DNA of 64,000 nt from Desulfocucumis sp964643075. Its GTDB lineage: Bacteria > Bacillota > Desulfotomaculia > Desulfotomaculales > Desulfocucumaceae. The notes under the pieces were generated by a model. The model was not told the DNA's origin. It was given only the letters and a program-made list of their open reading frames with translations, and searched no databases. The position numbers and the translations under genes are program-made. Positions 42,737 to 52,183 of the stretch are shown here, in pieces; within the stretch, counting starts at the first letter, position 1, and every line of letters starts with the position of its first letter. The stretch covers positions 124,001 through 188,000 of the forward strand of contig CAZXQO010000002.1 in assembly GCA_964643075.1 (NCBI GenBank), written 5' to 3'.

Positions 42737-43861
42737 CTAATCCTTCTCAGCTACAACTTTTGCGACCCTGGCCAATGTTTCATGGCCGCTTACATTCTCT
42801 GTAACACCAAATATTTTCGCCAAGCTTTTTTTCATTTGATAATAACTACCAACCAGCCCCGAAGGCAAGAAAATAACAACTACTATAAAGGTAATGCCGA
42901 TAAAATATGACCATATATCAGGAAAACTTTCGCTAACTACACTTTTTAATGAATTGACCAGCACTGCTCCAATTATGGCGCCAGTTAATGTACCACGTCC
43001 CCCTATGGCAACCCAAATTACCATTTCAATGGAAGGCACAATGCCCATTTCTGCAGGCGATATTATACCAACCTGTGGAACAAAGATGGCGCCTGCCAGG
43101 CCAGCCAGGCCAGCAGAAATAGCGTAAACAAATACTTTATAAACTGTTGGATTGTATCCTGAAAAACGGATCCTGTTTTCACCATCTCGAATAGCGACCA
43201 ATACTCGACCAATACGTCTGCCGACAATAGATTTGCAAAACACATATGCCGCTAACAACAACGTAACTGCACTATAATAAAGGACAAGTTTAGTTGATGC
43301 ATTGGCAAGGGAGAAACCAAAGATAGTTTTTAAGTTGGTTATACCGTTTGTTCCACCCGTGTAAGCTTGTTGGCCAATAAATAAAACAACAAAAATCATT
43401 GATAGGGCTTGTGTTAATATGGAGAAATACACGCCACGAATGCGATTTTTGAAGGTTAAGTAGCCAATCAAAAAAGCTAATAGCACAGGAATAAGAATTG
43501 ACATCGTCAATGCAAATGGCGCAAAAGCAAATGGCTTCCAAAACCAGGGCAATACTTCCTGTCCGCTCCAGGACATGAAGTCCGGTATCTTCCCGCCACT
43601 CGATTCCAGCTTGAGATACATCGCCATACAATAGGCTCCCAAGCCAAAATAAACTCCATGTCCAAGGCTCAAAATCCCCGTATAGCCCCAAATAAGATCA
43701 GTACCAAGAGCAAGTATGGCATAGGCCACAAATTTACCAAGCAGATTGATTCTAAAGTCTGATAAAAATAACGGCGCCAGACATAATAAAACAAATATTA
43801 TGGAGATGGCCATATTACGTTTTAGTATGCATTCCTTAGTTTTTGCAACTATCCCGATCAA
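42737..43861 (-). CDS. urtC: Urea ABC transporter permease UrtC
   Basis: This ~374-residue LivM-like permease has about ten membrane helices, with GYTGILSLGHGVYFGLGAYCMAM and a conserved cytoplasmic loop (GRRIGRVLVAIRDGENRIRFSGYNP). TTG 43861 has GGAGGTG at good spacing. A longer frame to ATG 43885 would overlap that site. Confidence 0.93.
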   Translation of the reverse strand: MIGIVAKTKECILKRNMAISIIFVLLCLAPLFLSDFRINLLGKFVAYAILALGTDLIWGYTGILSLGHGVYFGLGAYCMAMYLKLESSGGKIPDFMSWSGQEVLPWFWKPFAFAPFALTMSILIPVLLAFLIGYLTFKNRIRGVYFSILTQALSMIFVVLFIGQQAYTGGTNGITNLKTIFGFSLANASTKLVLYYSAVTLLLAAYVFCKSIVGRRIGRVLVAIRDGENRIRFSGYNPTVYKVFVYAISAGLAGLAGAIFVPQVGIISPAEMGIVPSIEMVIWVAIGGRGTLTGAIIGAVLVNSLKSVVSESFPDIWSYFIGITFIVVVIFLPSGLVGSYYQMKKSLAKIFGVTENVSGHETLARVAKVVAEKD

Positions 43862-43877
43862 ATCAGTACACCTCCAT

Positions 43878-44786
43878 TTACTCATCTAAGGTCCGGCTGG
43901 TGATGTTAAAGAAACCCTGCGGCTTCCATTGCAGGAATAAGATAACCACTACAAAGACCAGTACCTTGCCAAGAGATGCGTCAGTTAAAAACTCAAAAGT
44001 TGTTTTTCCCAGGCCAATTGCTCCAGAACCCGCAACAGTACCTATAATTCTGCCCACGCCGCCAAGCACTACAACCATAAATGTATCAACTATATAATTC
44101 GTACCAAGTGTTGGTCCTATGGAACCGAGCAATGTAAGTGCACAGCCTGCAATACCTGCCAGGCCGGAACCAATGGCAAAAGTCATGGCATCAACCTTCC
44201 GCGTATTAATACCGAGACTTTCCGCCATGGTACGGTTTTGCATAACTGCCCGGATCCTTCGTCCACCTTTTGTTTTGTAGAGGAAATAATAAACACCGCA
44301 TATACAAAGTGCTACAAGCAAAATGATAAACAGTCTCTTATACGGCAGCTGCAAGTTTCCCCAAACAAGCATACCACCGACTAACCATTTGGGACTTTTG
44401 ACATCAACATTAGGAGCCCCAAAAATACTTCTTGCCAGTTGCTGCAATACAAGGCTTACCCCCCAGGTAGCTAATAAACTATCCAGAGGTCGACCATAAA
44501 GATGCTTTATGATTGTAATTTCCAGTAAATAGCCTATAAATGCCGTAACAACAAAAGCAGCAGGTAAAGCAAAGACAAAATAACTGTCAAAAACGTTTTT
44601 ATCTACATATGCTATAAAAATATTTTGGGTTAGATAGGTCACATAAGCCCCGATCATGATCAATTCACCATGGGCCATATTAATAATTTTCATTAAACCA
44701 AATGTAACAGCCAGGCCCAAAGCAGCAAGCATCAAAATGGAACTTACGCTAATCCCGTTAAATATTTGCAGAACATAAGTTTCCAT
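43878..44786 (-). CDS. urtB: Urea ABC transporter permease UrtB
   Basis: This ~302-residue LivH-like permease has about eight helices. The motifs NMAHGELIMIGAYVTY and the loop RRIRAVMQNRTMAESLGINT are those of UrtB. I choose ATG 44786 (METYVLQIFNG). A longer start would begin inside the intergenic hairpin at 44812-44848. Confidence 0.93.
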   Translation of the reverse strand: METYVLQIFNGISVSSILMLAALGLAVTFGLMKIINMAHGELIMIGAYVTYLTQNIFIAYVDKNVFDSYFVFALPAAFVVTAFIGYLLEITIIKHLYGRPLDSLLATWGVSLVLQQLARSIFGAPNVDVKSPKWLVGGMLVWGNLQLPYKRLFIILLVALCICGVYYFLYKTKGGRRIRAVMQNRTMAESLGINTRKVDAMTFAIGSGLAGIAGCALTLLGSIGPTLGTNYIVDTFMVVVLGGVGRIIGTVAGSGAIGLGKTTFEFLTDASLGKVLVFVVVILFLQWKPQGFFNITSRTLDE

Positions 44787-44811
44787 AACCCCAATCACTC
44801 TCCGATTTTTT

Positions 44812-44848
44812 AGCCTGTGCAGGATGTTTTCTGCATCCCGCACAGGCT
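44812..44848 (-). promoter_or_regulatory. Stable hairpin between urtA and urtB
   Basis: AGCCTGTGCGGGATGCA pairs with its partner CATCCTGCACAGGCT around a GAAAA loop. No T-run follows on the minus strand. Such stems behind a binding-protein gene often protect its messenger so that more binding protein than permease is made. Confidence 0.65.
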
Positions 44849-44863
44849 AAACTCTTATACTGA

Positions 44864-46126
44864 TTAGTTACTTAAATCTTTAGCCCAGTCATAGGATTTC
44901 AGATAGGGATCTGGTTTTACAGCTTCTTTTGTACTCCAGATTTCCTTAATCGAGCCGTCTGCCTGTACCTCACCAATTCTCACAGGTTTCCACAGATGCT
45001 GGTTCTCCGGCTCAATTTTAACTAATCCTTCAGGCGCTTGATACTCAAGTCCTTTAGCAGCTTCTCTAACTTTGTCCACATCAGTAGTTCCAGCTTTCTC
45101 CACTGCTTTAGCCCAGAGATAAACTCCATCATATGCTGCTTCAATAGGATCGTCAGTCACACGATTCTCACCATATTTTTCCTTGTAATTCTTGACAAAT
45201 TCTTTGTTTTCGAGAGTATCTGTGGTCTGGTAATAATTCCAAGAGACGAGCTGGCCCTTCATGTTGTCAGCGCCAATGCCGCGAATTTCTTCTTCCGCAA
45301 CACTTACTGAGCAAGTAGTCAGGTCTTTTGAAGTTATCCCAGCATCCTTTAACTGCTTAAAAAAGGCAACGTTGCTATCGCCGTTCAATGTGTTAAAGAC
45401 AACATCTGGTTTAGCTGCTTTGATTTTGTTGATAATAGTACTATAATCCGTATGTCCAAGGGGTGTATATTCTTCCGCAACCAATTCCCCACCCATAGCC
45501 TTAAGCTGCGCCTTAATAATTTTATTAGCCGTTCTCGGGAAAACATAGTCAGAACCAAGGAGAAAGAACTTTTTGCCTTTGTTTTTCAGCAACCACTCAA
45601 CAGCCGGTACTATTTGCTCATTGGGAGCAGCACCTGTGTAAAAAATATTTGGCGAAGATTCCATCCCCTCATATTGGACAGGATACCACAAAAGTCCATT
45701 GTTCTGTTCAAATACCGGCAGTACTGCCTTACGGCTGGCAGAAGTCCAACAACCAAAAACAGTAGCGACATGATCATCTTGCAAAAGTTTCTTGGCCTTC
45801 TCTGCAAAGGTAGGCCAATCTGAAGCACCATCTTCGACTATAGGTTCAATCTTCTTACTAAGAACACCACCGGAAGCATTGATTTCATCAATAGCCATCA
45901 TTTCAGCATCTTTTACCGATACTTCGCTGATAGCCATGGTACCGCTTAAGGAATGCAAAATACCAACCTTGATCGTGTCACCAGCATCTTTTGCAGCTGG
46001 CGCTGCTTCATTCGAACCTCCAGTTTTCGCAGTCCCGCATCCTGACAAAAGCATCGACACAGCAAGCATCATAGTAACTACAACAGTGATGCCCTTCCTA
46101 AACTTTCTCGTTGATACAATTCTCAT
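44864..46126 (-). CDS. urtA: Urea ABC transporter substrate-binding lipoprotein UrtA
   Basis: This ~420-residue type I periplasmic-binding-fold protein (FmdD/UrtA) is anchored as a lipoprotein (VVTMMLAVSMLLSGCGTAK). Typical blocks are IKVGILHSLSGTMAISE, VFGCWTSASRKAVLP and LLWYPVQYEGMESSPNIFYTGA. ATG 46126 (MRIVSTRKF) follows AAGGTGG. A longer upstream frame has no ribosome site. It is the first gene of urtABCDE-ureABCEFGD and lies behind the leader hairpins at 46227-46321. Confidence 0.95.
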   Translation of the reverse strand: MRIVSTRKFRKGITVVVTMMLAVSMLLSGCGTAKTGGSNEAAPAAKDAGDTIKVGILHSLSGTMAISEVSVKDAEMMAIDEINASGGVLSKKIEPIVEDGASDWPTFAEKAKKLLQDDHVATVFGCWTSASRKAVLPVFEQNNGLLWYPVQYEGMESSPNIFYTGAAPNEQIVPAVEWLLKNKGKKFFLLGSDYVFPRTANKIIKAQLKAMGGELVAEEYTPLGHTDYSTIINKIKAAKPDVVFNTLNGDSNVAFFKQLKDAGITSKDLTTCSVSVAEEEIRGIGADNMKGQLVSWNYYQTTDTLENKEFVKNYKEKYGENRVTDDPIEAAYDGVYLWAKAVEKAGTTDVDKVREAAKGLEYQAPEGLVKIEPENQHLWKPVRIGEVQADGSIKEIWSTKEAVKPDPYLKSYDWAKDLSN

Positions 46127-46226
46127 TTCTACAACCACCTTCACTTCTTTAATTAAATCCAAGATTACCAACACACATTTCATGGCCATGAAAGTAATGT
46201 GGTTATGATGGCACACCAAATAAACG

Positions 46227-46282
46227 CAAAAAGGCGCTATGAAAAATCACATTCTATCATCGAATGCGTTTTCATAGCGCCT
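46227..46282 (-). terminator. Leader terminator upstream of urtA
   Basis: On the minus strand AGGCGCTATGAAAA (46282-46269) pairs perfectly with TTTTCATAGCGCCT (46245-46232), followed by TTTTT. It lies between the response regulator and urtA, so it either ends the regulator transcript or attenuates the urea operon. Confidence 0.75.
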
Positions 46283-46321
46283 CAGCTATGCCTGATTTCA
46301 TAGCACCTTAGCTATGCTTGA
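46271..46321 (-). promoter_or_regulatory. Tandem 26-base repeats forming possible antiterminator stems
   Basis: Two direct repeats (46271-46295 and 46297-46321, 25 bases each) contain CATAGC...GCTATG dyads. The first shares its GGCGCTATGAAAA arm with the terminator at 46227-46282, so the two folds exclude each other. Confidence 0.6.
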
Positions 46322-46489
46322 ATGACTAACCTTAGTCATCACCTTGCCATCATTTTTAATATAATACACTGAAAATCTATGAAATTTAACCCCAAATAAC
46401 AGTAATTTCACCCTAAAAATCCGTAAAAATCAAAACAGTTTTCCCTTTATAAACTGCCAAGGTCATTTTCCATGTGCAATCAGACAAGA

Positions 46490-47572
46490 TTACGGTGTAA
46501 TTTTTTTAAATTCGCTAGGCGTGTATCCGGTATATTTCTTAAAAAGCCGACTGAAATAATCTGGCTTACTATAACCCAATTTTTCACTCACTTCATAGTT
46601 TTTCAATTCTCCTGTACTAATAAGATATTTAGCATGTTCCATTTTGACTTTGGTTACAAAATCATTAAAGTTACAGCCTGTCTTCTGTTTAAACAGTTTA
46701 CCGATGTAATCTTTGCTAATGCACACCTCATTGGAAATGTATTCCATCCTAATATCCTGCTCAACGTGTTCCACCACATAAGCGCAAGTTTTCCTAACCA
46801 CACTATCGGCATGATGTAATTCATATTTTTTTATCACTTCCAAGCCGTTGTTAATGCAATCAATAAAGTTTTGCTTCATCAATGCAATTGATTGAGCCTC
46901 CGTCATATCATATGCGAAAGTATTGCCTTCAATTTTTTCTAACCAGGGAAAGGTACCGTATATTTTTTCACTAAGATTAGTAAGCAACGAATTCAACAAA
47001 ATGCCTATTTTTTGTAGATTATTTGCGTACATTTCCCTGGTTTCCATAAAGGTGCTTTCTATTTCTTCGGTAATAAGAGAACTGCCGGATAACAAGCAAG
47101 CTGCAAGTTTTTTTTCACGCTTTTTGAGATTATAGATTCTGGCGCTTTCTGCAAGTTGCTTATCCTCCGCTCCTGCTTTAGCTCTATCTAAGTATTCTTC
47201 ATCTAGATACCCTTTTGCTCTTTCTAAAGCTTCGCTAAGCAAATCATCATTTAGAGGTTTGGTCATATAATCAAATACTCCCAAGCGTATACCTTGTTTG
47301 GCGTATTCAAAATTAGTATGTGTACTCAGAAAAATGACACAAATTTGCCATTCCATGCTTTTAAGCTCATGCATAAACTCAATGCCATCCATACCAGGCA
47401 TTTTGATATCTGTAATAATTAAATCAAAATGATAAGATTTTAGCTTTTGCAAGGCCTCTTTGCCGTCACAAGCTTCGTCAGCGATGGCAAAGCCATAGAA
47501 TTTCCATTTTTTAAACCGCTTAAGCATATATCTTGTTGACCTGTCATCATCAACAATTAAAACCTTATACAT
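46490..47572 (-). CDS. Response regulator with AraC-type DNA-binding domain
   Basis: A 360-residue regulator: receiver domain (about 1-120; phosphoacceptor D in DLIITDIKMPGMDGIEFM), a central region, and a C-terminal AraC double helix-turn-helix (about 260-358; YISNEVCISKDYIGKLFKQK, SEKLGYSKPDYFSRLFKKY). Its start overlaps the kinase stop by 8 bases. By position it should control the urt-ure operon next to it. Confidence 0.9.
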   Translation of the reverse strand: MYKVLIVDDDRSTRYMLKRFKKWKFYGFAIADEACDGKEALQKLKSYHFDLIITDIKMPGMDGIEFMHELKSMEWQICVIFLSTHTNFEYAKQGIRLGVFDYMTKPLNDDLLSEALERAKGYLDEEYLDRAKAGAEDKQLAESARIYNLKKREKKLAACLLSGSSLITEEIESTFMETREMYANNLQKIGILLNSLLTNLSEKIYGTFPWLEKIEGNTFAYDMTEAQSIALMKQNFIDCINNGLEVIKKYELHHADSVVRKTCAYVVEHVEQDIRMEYISNEVCISKDYIGKLFKQKTGCNFNDFVTKVKMEHAKYLISTGELKNYEVSEKLGYSKPDYFSRLFKKYTGYTPSEFKKITP

Positions 47573-50309
47573 CCTTAATTTCTCCTATACCTGATTCATC
47601 ACAATGATCTTTTCCTATTCTCAACATAAGCTCTTGCAAATCTGCTGCTGCTTCATGGAAATTATAGGACGATATATTTTTATCTAATCGAACATAATTT
47701 TTTTCCTCTAAGTTTTGCTTAAGTTCATTTTTACATACTTGAAACAGATTTTTTGCCTCAGCATCTCCGTCCTGCAACAAAGCAAGCAGATCCATGAGGA
47801 CCTTATGCACATCCCCTAAATCGACCCTGTTTTCTTCTTGTTCTTCAATACTAATCACATTACCTAGCAGCGTAGTGGTATAATCAACAAGTGTCTGAAG
47901 TTTTACCTTGAAATTATGAATGGCTTGTTCAAGTTGATTTTGATTATTATCTAATATCGCTTTTTCTAATGTTACGCTGGCATCCTTCAAGCCCATTGCC
48001 CCGATATTATTGGCAATGCCCTTGATTGTATGGACAAGCATTTTCGCTTCTGTCAAGTCACTTGAAGATAAAAGATCCTCAAGTTTATTTGCATCTTTAC
48101 TATGGTTGCTGATAAACTGCATTATAATTTCTCTGTATTTCCCCTTATTACCACCTAATCTTCTCAGACCCTTTTCCCAATCAAGACAAGCTTGAGCATC
48201 TGTTACTTCTCCGGTACATTCATCAGTCAATTCCTCCAAGTCTTCGCTAATAGCTTCGATTTGAATATAGCTCTGCAAAATACCAATAAGTTTTAATGGA
48301 TTTAAAGGTTTAGTCAAATACCCGTTCATGCCTGCTGCTTTAGCTTTTTCAGCCACGCCTTCCACTGCATCCGCCGATAAGGCGATAATAGGCAGCTTCT
48401 CAGTACCCTTTAAACCTCTTATGCGGCGTGTTGTTTCGTATCCATCCATCTCGGGCATCCGAATATCGATTAAAATAGCATCGTAAAAATTTTGTTCAAC
48501 CCTTTGCAATGCTATAAAACCGTTTTCAGCTGTATCGGTGTCAAAACCTAATTGATCAAGAATTTCTTTAGTCATTTGCAGATTAATGAGATTATCCTCG
48601 ATCAGTAGAATTTTTTTCTTAGCAAATATTTTTGCTAATTTTGCCATTTCAGCTTTTTCTTGCTCTATAGGAATACTGTCTGCAATTGCAAAATTAGCTG
48701 TAAAACTGAATGTCGACCCTTTCCCTATTTCGCTTTCCACTTTTATATGGCCGCCCATGAGTTGAACCATTTTTTTGCAAATAGCCAACCCTAAACCTGT
48801 ACCACCATATTTTCTTGATGTTGATGCATCCCCCTGGGTAAAAGCTTGAAAAAGGGACTTTTTCTGTTCTTCAGAAATGCCTATCCCGGTATCAGTAACG
48901 TTAAAGCGTAAATTAACATAGTTTTGCTCTTTTTCCAGCAATTCCACCAGAATATCTATGCTCCCCTCATGGGTAAACTTTACGCTATTGGCCAACAGGT
49001 TTAAAATCACCTGTTTGAGTCGCACAGGATCTCCTTTTAAATACTGTGGAACATCAGGTCTGATGTTTAAATCAAGTTTAACCACCTTTAGTTGAGCTTC
49101 AAAACCAACCATGCCGCAAAGATTGTCTAAAATCATAAATAAGTCGAAATCAACCATCTCAAGCGTCATCCTACGGGCTTCGATTTTTGAGAAATCGAGA
49201 ATTTCATTAATAATGCCCAATAAATTATTAGCCGCCATATCAATCTTATCGGCGTACTCTTTCTGCTTTGAAATCAAGTCGCTATTTTTCAATAAATAGG
49301 TGTATCCAGTTATTGTATTTAGCGGTGTCCTAATTTCATGACTCATGTTTGCAAGAAATTCACTTTTGGCACTGTTGGCACGCTCAGCCTCATCTTTCGC
49401 AGTTTTCATAGTTTGTTCCGCTTCTTTTCGTTTAACCAGTTCATCTTGAAATGAGCTATATAAATCATTGAACGTCACAGCAAGCAGTTTAAGTTCATGC
49501 GAGCCCCCGGGGATAAGCCTGAAACCTTTATCACTAAAAGAAATATCTTGCAATAGCTCAGTATAATTCCTGATTGGATCGTTTACTTGCGTAAAAAGAA
49601 TTCTAATCAACAAGGCAACTGCACCAATAATAATTCCGGCAAGTATTGCTTGTAATAATGCTGCTCTTCTGGTACCCTCACGGGCAACTTCCAATTCAGC
49701 GTCCAAACGTGCATTCATAACTTGTTGGAATTTATCAATCGGGCTCATGATACTTTTCTTATCCGCGTCATACTGAGCGTCAAACATAATAGCGCGTGCT
49801 TTAGCAAATTTTTCCTCTCTGGCCAGCTGCTGTTCTTCTTTTATTAAACGATAACTGGCGACTTCAGGAACCATGTTAACTTCTTTTTCTCCCAGACCTT
49901 CTAAAACCAACCGCATGGAATGTCTCTCAGTTTCTACAAGGTCATCGGAATGTTTTTTCGCCTCTGCCAACAAGGCCTTCTCAGCGGGTGGTGAATTAAG
50001 TTCACCAAGCCGTAATATAACTTTATCTCTTGTTTTAGTTATATTGATTTCTTCCCAGTACTTATTTAAATGGGTGATATCTTTAGTTACAGCATATTTT
50101 CTTGCCTCTTCTGTCAAATAATCAGAAGCGTTCGCCAAATCCATACCTAGTTGTTTGAATTCTGTTCTTCTTTTTTCTGCAGTATTGTAAGCGTTAATAC
50201 TGGAATTCATATATAAAATACTTGCTCCCAGCAATATTGCTATAAGAAAAAATATTCCTATAATCAAGGCATTAATGGTTGATTGTTTTATGCTTATCTT
50301 TGAGTTCAC
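47565..50309 (-). CDS. Hybrid sensor histidine kinase with receiver and Hpt domains
   Basis: A ~914-residue membrane kinase. Two helices (about 10-35 and 220-240) flank a helical extracellular domain of ~185 residues. A HAMP-like linker and coiled coil follow, then HisKA (FLANMSHEIRTPLNTITG), HATPase (VTDTGIGISEEQK, GGTGLGLAICKKM), one receiver (ILIDIRMPEMDGYET) and a C-terminal Hpt domain (MLVHTIKGIANNIGAMG). The start GTG 50309 has GGGGTG upstream. It pairs with the AraC-type regulator and may sense urea or nitrogen status, which is inferred from context only. Confidence 0.9.
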   Translation of the reverse strand: MNSKISIKQSTINALIIGIFFLIAILLGASILYMNSSINAYNTAEKRRTEFKQLGMDLANASDYLTEEARKYAVTKDITHLNKYWEEINITKTRDKVILRLGELNSPPAEKALLAEAKKHSDDLVETERHSMRLVLEGLGEKEVNMVPEVASYRLIKEEQQLAREEKFAKARAIMFDAQYDADKKSIMSPIDKFQQVMNARLDAELEVAREGTRRAALLQAILAGIIIGAVALLIRILFTQVNDPIRNYTELLQDISFSDKGFRLIPGGSHELKLLAVTFNDLYSSFQDELVKRKEAEQTMKTAKDEAERANSAKSEFLANMSHEIRTPLNTITGYTYLLKNSDLISKQKEYADKIDMAANNLLGIINEILDFSKIEARRMTLEMVDFDLFMILDNLCGMVGFEAQLKVVKLDLNIRPDVPQYLKGDPVRLKQVILNLLANSVKFTHEGSIDILVELLEKEQNYVNLRFNVTDTGIGISEEQKKSLFQAFTQGDASTSRKYGGTGLGLAICKKMVQLMGGHIKVESEIGKGSTFSFTANFAIADSIPIEQEKAEMAKLAKIFAKKKILLIEDNLINLQMTKEILDQLGFDTDTAENGFIALQRVEQNFYDAILIDIRMPEMDGYETTRRIRGLKGTEKLPIIALSADAVEGVAEKAKAAGMNGYLTKPLNPLKLIGILQSYIQIEAISEDLEELTDECTGEVTDAQACLDWEKGLRRLGGNKGKYREIIMQFISNHSKDANKLEDLLSSSDLTEAKMLVHTIKGIANNIGAMGLKDASVTLEKAILDNNQNQLEQAIHNFKVKLQTLVDYTTTLLGNVISIEEQEENRVDLGDVHKVLMDLLALLQDGDAEAKNLFQVCKNELKQNLEEKNYVRLDKNISSYNFHEAAADLQELMLRIGKDHCDESGIGEIKDV

Positions 50310-50391
50310 ATTCAGCACCCCAGACATCTCTGACATACTAGATATAGCCAGCAAAAACACTGAGCTTGACAAAAAACATGTCAAAAATTAT

Positions 50392-50476
50392 AAAAGGCAA
50401 AGAAGTCGTTTTGCGGGCTTCGCAAAACACAGCTTCTTTGCCTTTTAGCTTCTTTGCCTTACAGCTTCTTTGCCTT
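50392..50476 (-). promoter_or_regulatory. Leader with triplicated arm and nested hairpin before the kinase
   Basis: AAAAGGCAAAGAAG (50392-50405) pairs with CTTCTTTGCCTTTT (50433-50446) around an inner GTTTTGCG/CGCAAAAC stem. Two more copies of CTTCTTTGCCTT follow at 50449 and 50465. In minus-strand RNA three equivalent arms could compete for one partner. Confidence 0.6.
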
Positions 50477-50695
50477 AAAAGTTATTATAAACTACAATAC
50501 CAGCGTTTGCAATTGTCAAAACACGGATCCAATTATTTCTCATTGCCCGGTGGTATTTAGCTGAGCAGACAAGTCAAAGCAGTTGCATACGATCCTTTTG
50601 ACAGGGCTGACGTGGCTTTAAAAAAGGGGTTGTTTTTTACACGTTCCTTCGTTTAATATTTAATCATCTAAAATATATACACGGAGCTGAAACTC

Positions 50696-51799
50696 TTGGA
50701 AATAATCCAAAAGAAAAATCAACCGGAAATATTACTGGTTGAAGATACACCGGAACATATTGAAGCAGTTGTAGCAGTACTGCACGAAAACAATTTCAGG
50801 ATAAGAATTGCCAAGAAATGGACTACTGCTCTGGAACTATTAAGTCATCATCAACCGGATTTGATTCTATTAGATATTTATATACCTGAAATGGATGGCT
50901 TCGAACTGTGCAAAACTATTAAAAGTAACCGTCATTTTAGCAATATCCCAATTATATTTTTAACTGCCAGAGACGATGAAGATAGTATTCAGAAGGGGTT
51001 TGAATTAGGAGCTCAAGACTATGTAGTAAAACCCTTCAAGACCTCTGAACTGCTAGCCCGTGTAAAAACACATATCAAACTAAAGCAGCAAACTGAATCG
51101 CTTAAAGAAGCTAATCGTGAATTAGACAGCTTCTGCTATACCATATCCCACGATTTAAAAGCTCCTCTGCTATCAATTAATAAGCTTATTGAATATCTTA
51201 TTGAAGATTATCGAAACAAGCTGGGTAGCGAAGGACAAGAGCTAATTACTATTATTCAGGAAAAATCCGTAGAAGTCATAGCCATTATTGATCATTTACT
51301 TGAATTCTCAAAAATGTGTGAAATACCAATGCAACATGAAGTTATACAGCTAGAGCAATTATTTCATAATGTTTATAACGAGCTTATTCAACTACAAGGT
51401 CAGCGACATGTAAAATATATTCTTAAGCCTTTGCCTAAAGTAGCTGGTGACCCTGTACTGATGAGAATACTTACTTCGAATATACTTACTAATGCATTAA
51501 AGTATACACGCAACAGGGAAATTGCCATGATCGAGATTGGCTATAGTGAGCGCGAAAATGAATACATTTTTGCAGTGAAAGATAATGGTGTAGGCTTCGA
51601 TATGCGTTATTCAGCTCGACTTTTTGGAGTATTCCAAAGACTCCATTCACAAAATGAGTTTGAAGGTTCAGGTCTAGGACTCGCTATATGCCAGAAGATA
51701 CTCCAAAGGCACAATGGTCATGCGTGGATGATTGGTGAAGTTGAGAAAGGTGCTACTTTTTATTTTAGTTTTCCAAAGCAAGCGGTACCCGGAACGTAA
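50696..51799 (+). CDS. Receiver-histidine kinase
   Basis: This 367-residue cytoplasmic protein has an N-terminal receiver (about 10-128; DLILLDIYIPEMDGFELC), a coiled-coil, HisKA with FCYTISHDLKAPLLSI (about 150), and HATPase (DNGVGFDMRYSARLFGVFQR, GSGLGLAICQKI). This layout is common in phytochrome-like and Sln1-type relay proteins. It starts with TTG behind GGAG. No partner gene is adjacent. Confidence 0.88.
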   Translation: MEIIQKKNQPEILLVEDTPEHIEAVVAVLHENNFRIRIAKKWTTALELLSHHQPDLILLDIYIPEMDGFELCKTIKSNRHFSNIPIIFLTARDDEDSIQKGFELGAQDYVVKPFKTSELLARVKTHIKLKQQTESLKEANRELDSFCYTISHDLKAPLLSINKLIEYLIEDYRNKLGSEGQELITIIQEKSVEVIAIIDHLLEFSKMCEIPMQHEVIQLEQLFHNVYNELIQLQGQRHVKYILKPLPKVAGDPVLMRILTSNILTNALKYTRNREIAMIEIGYSERENEYIFAVKDNGVGFDMRYSARLFGVFQRLHSQNEFEGSGLGLAICQKILQRHNGHAWMIGEVEKGATFYFSFPKQAVPGT

Positions 51800-51869
51800 C
51801 CATATCCTGGCCATGCCCAGTCATTTTTTATCTCCCTAACAGTATTTCAGATTATAATAGACATCGTTG

Positions 51870-52178
51870 CTATCCACAGATATAATTCTTTCTTCTTTGA
51901 TTGACAGTAGAATATCGTGAATTGTTTTTAAATCGCCAAACTATAATGTCAATGACATCCAGATCATTTCTGGACAACATTTTTTGAAAGTCGGTGTAAA
52001 TGCTCTCATTATTTAGATTCAGGCGCTTTGCCCAGTTATGGGTTTTTTGGGTTTCCAGGTCACAGAGAGCAACAATCTCATAACGATCCGTCAATTGCTG
52101 ATATGCTGGATAATGCAAACGTTCGAAGGCCATACCCACGCCAATAATGCCCACCTTAAGTTTCTTCATATCTGCCAC
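51870..52178 (-). pseudogene. Truncated Gfo/Idh/MocA oxidoreductase
   Basis: 102 residues give the NAD(P)-binding N-terminus of a Gfo/Idh/MocA enzyme (LKVGIIGVGMAFERLHYPAY; EIVALCDLETQKT; DLDVIDIIV). The sequence then becomes unlike the family and stops, where members have ~330 residues. The ribosome site and start are intact, 5 bases after the GMC gene, so it was once part of that operon. Confidence 0.8.
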
Positions 52179-52183
52179 CCCTC

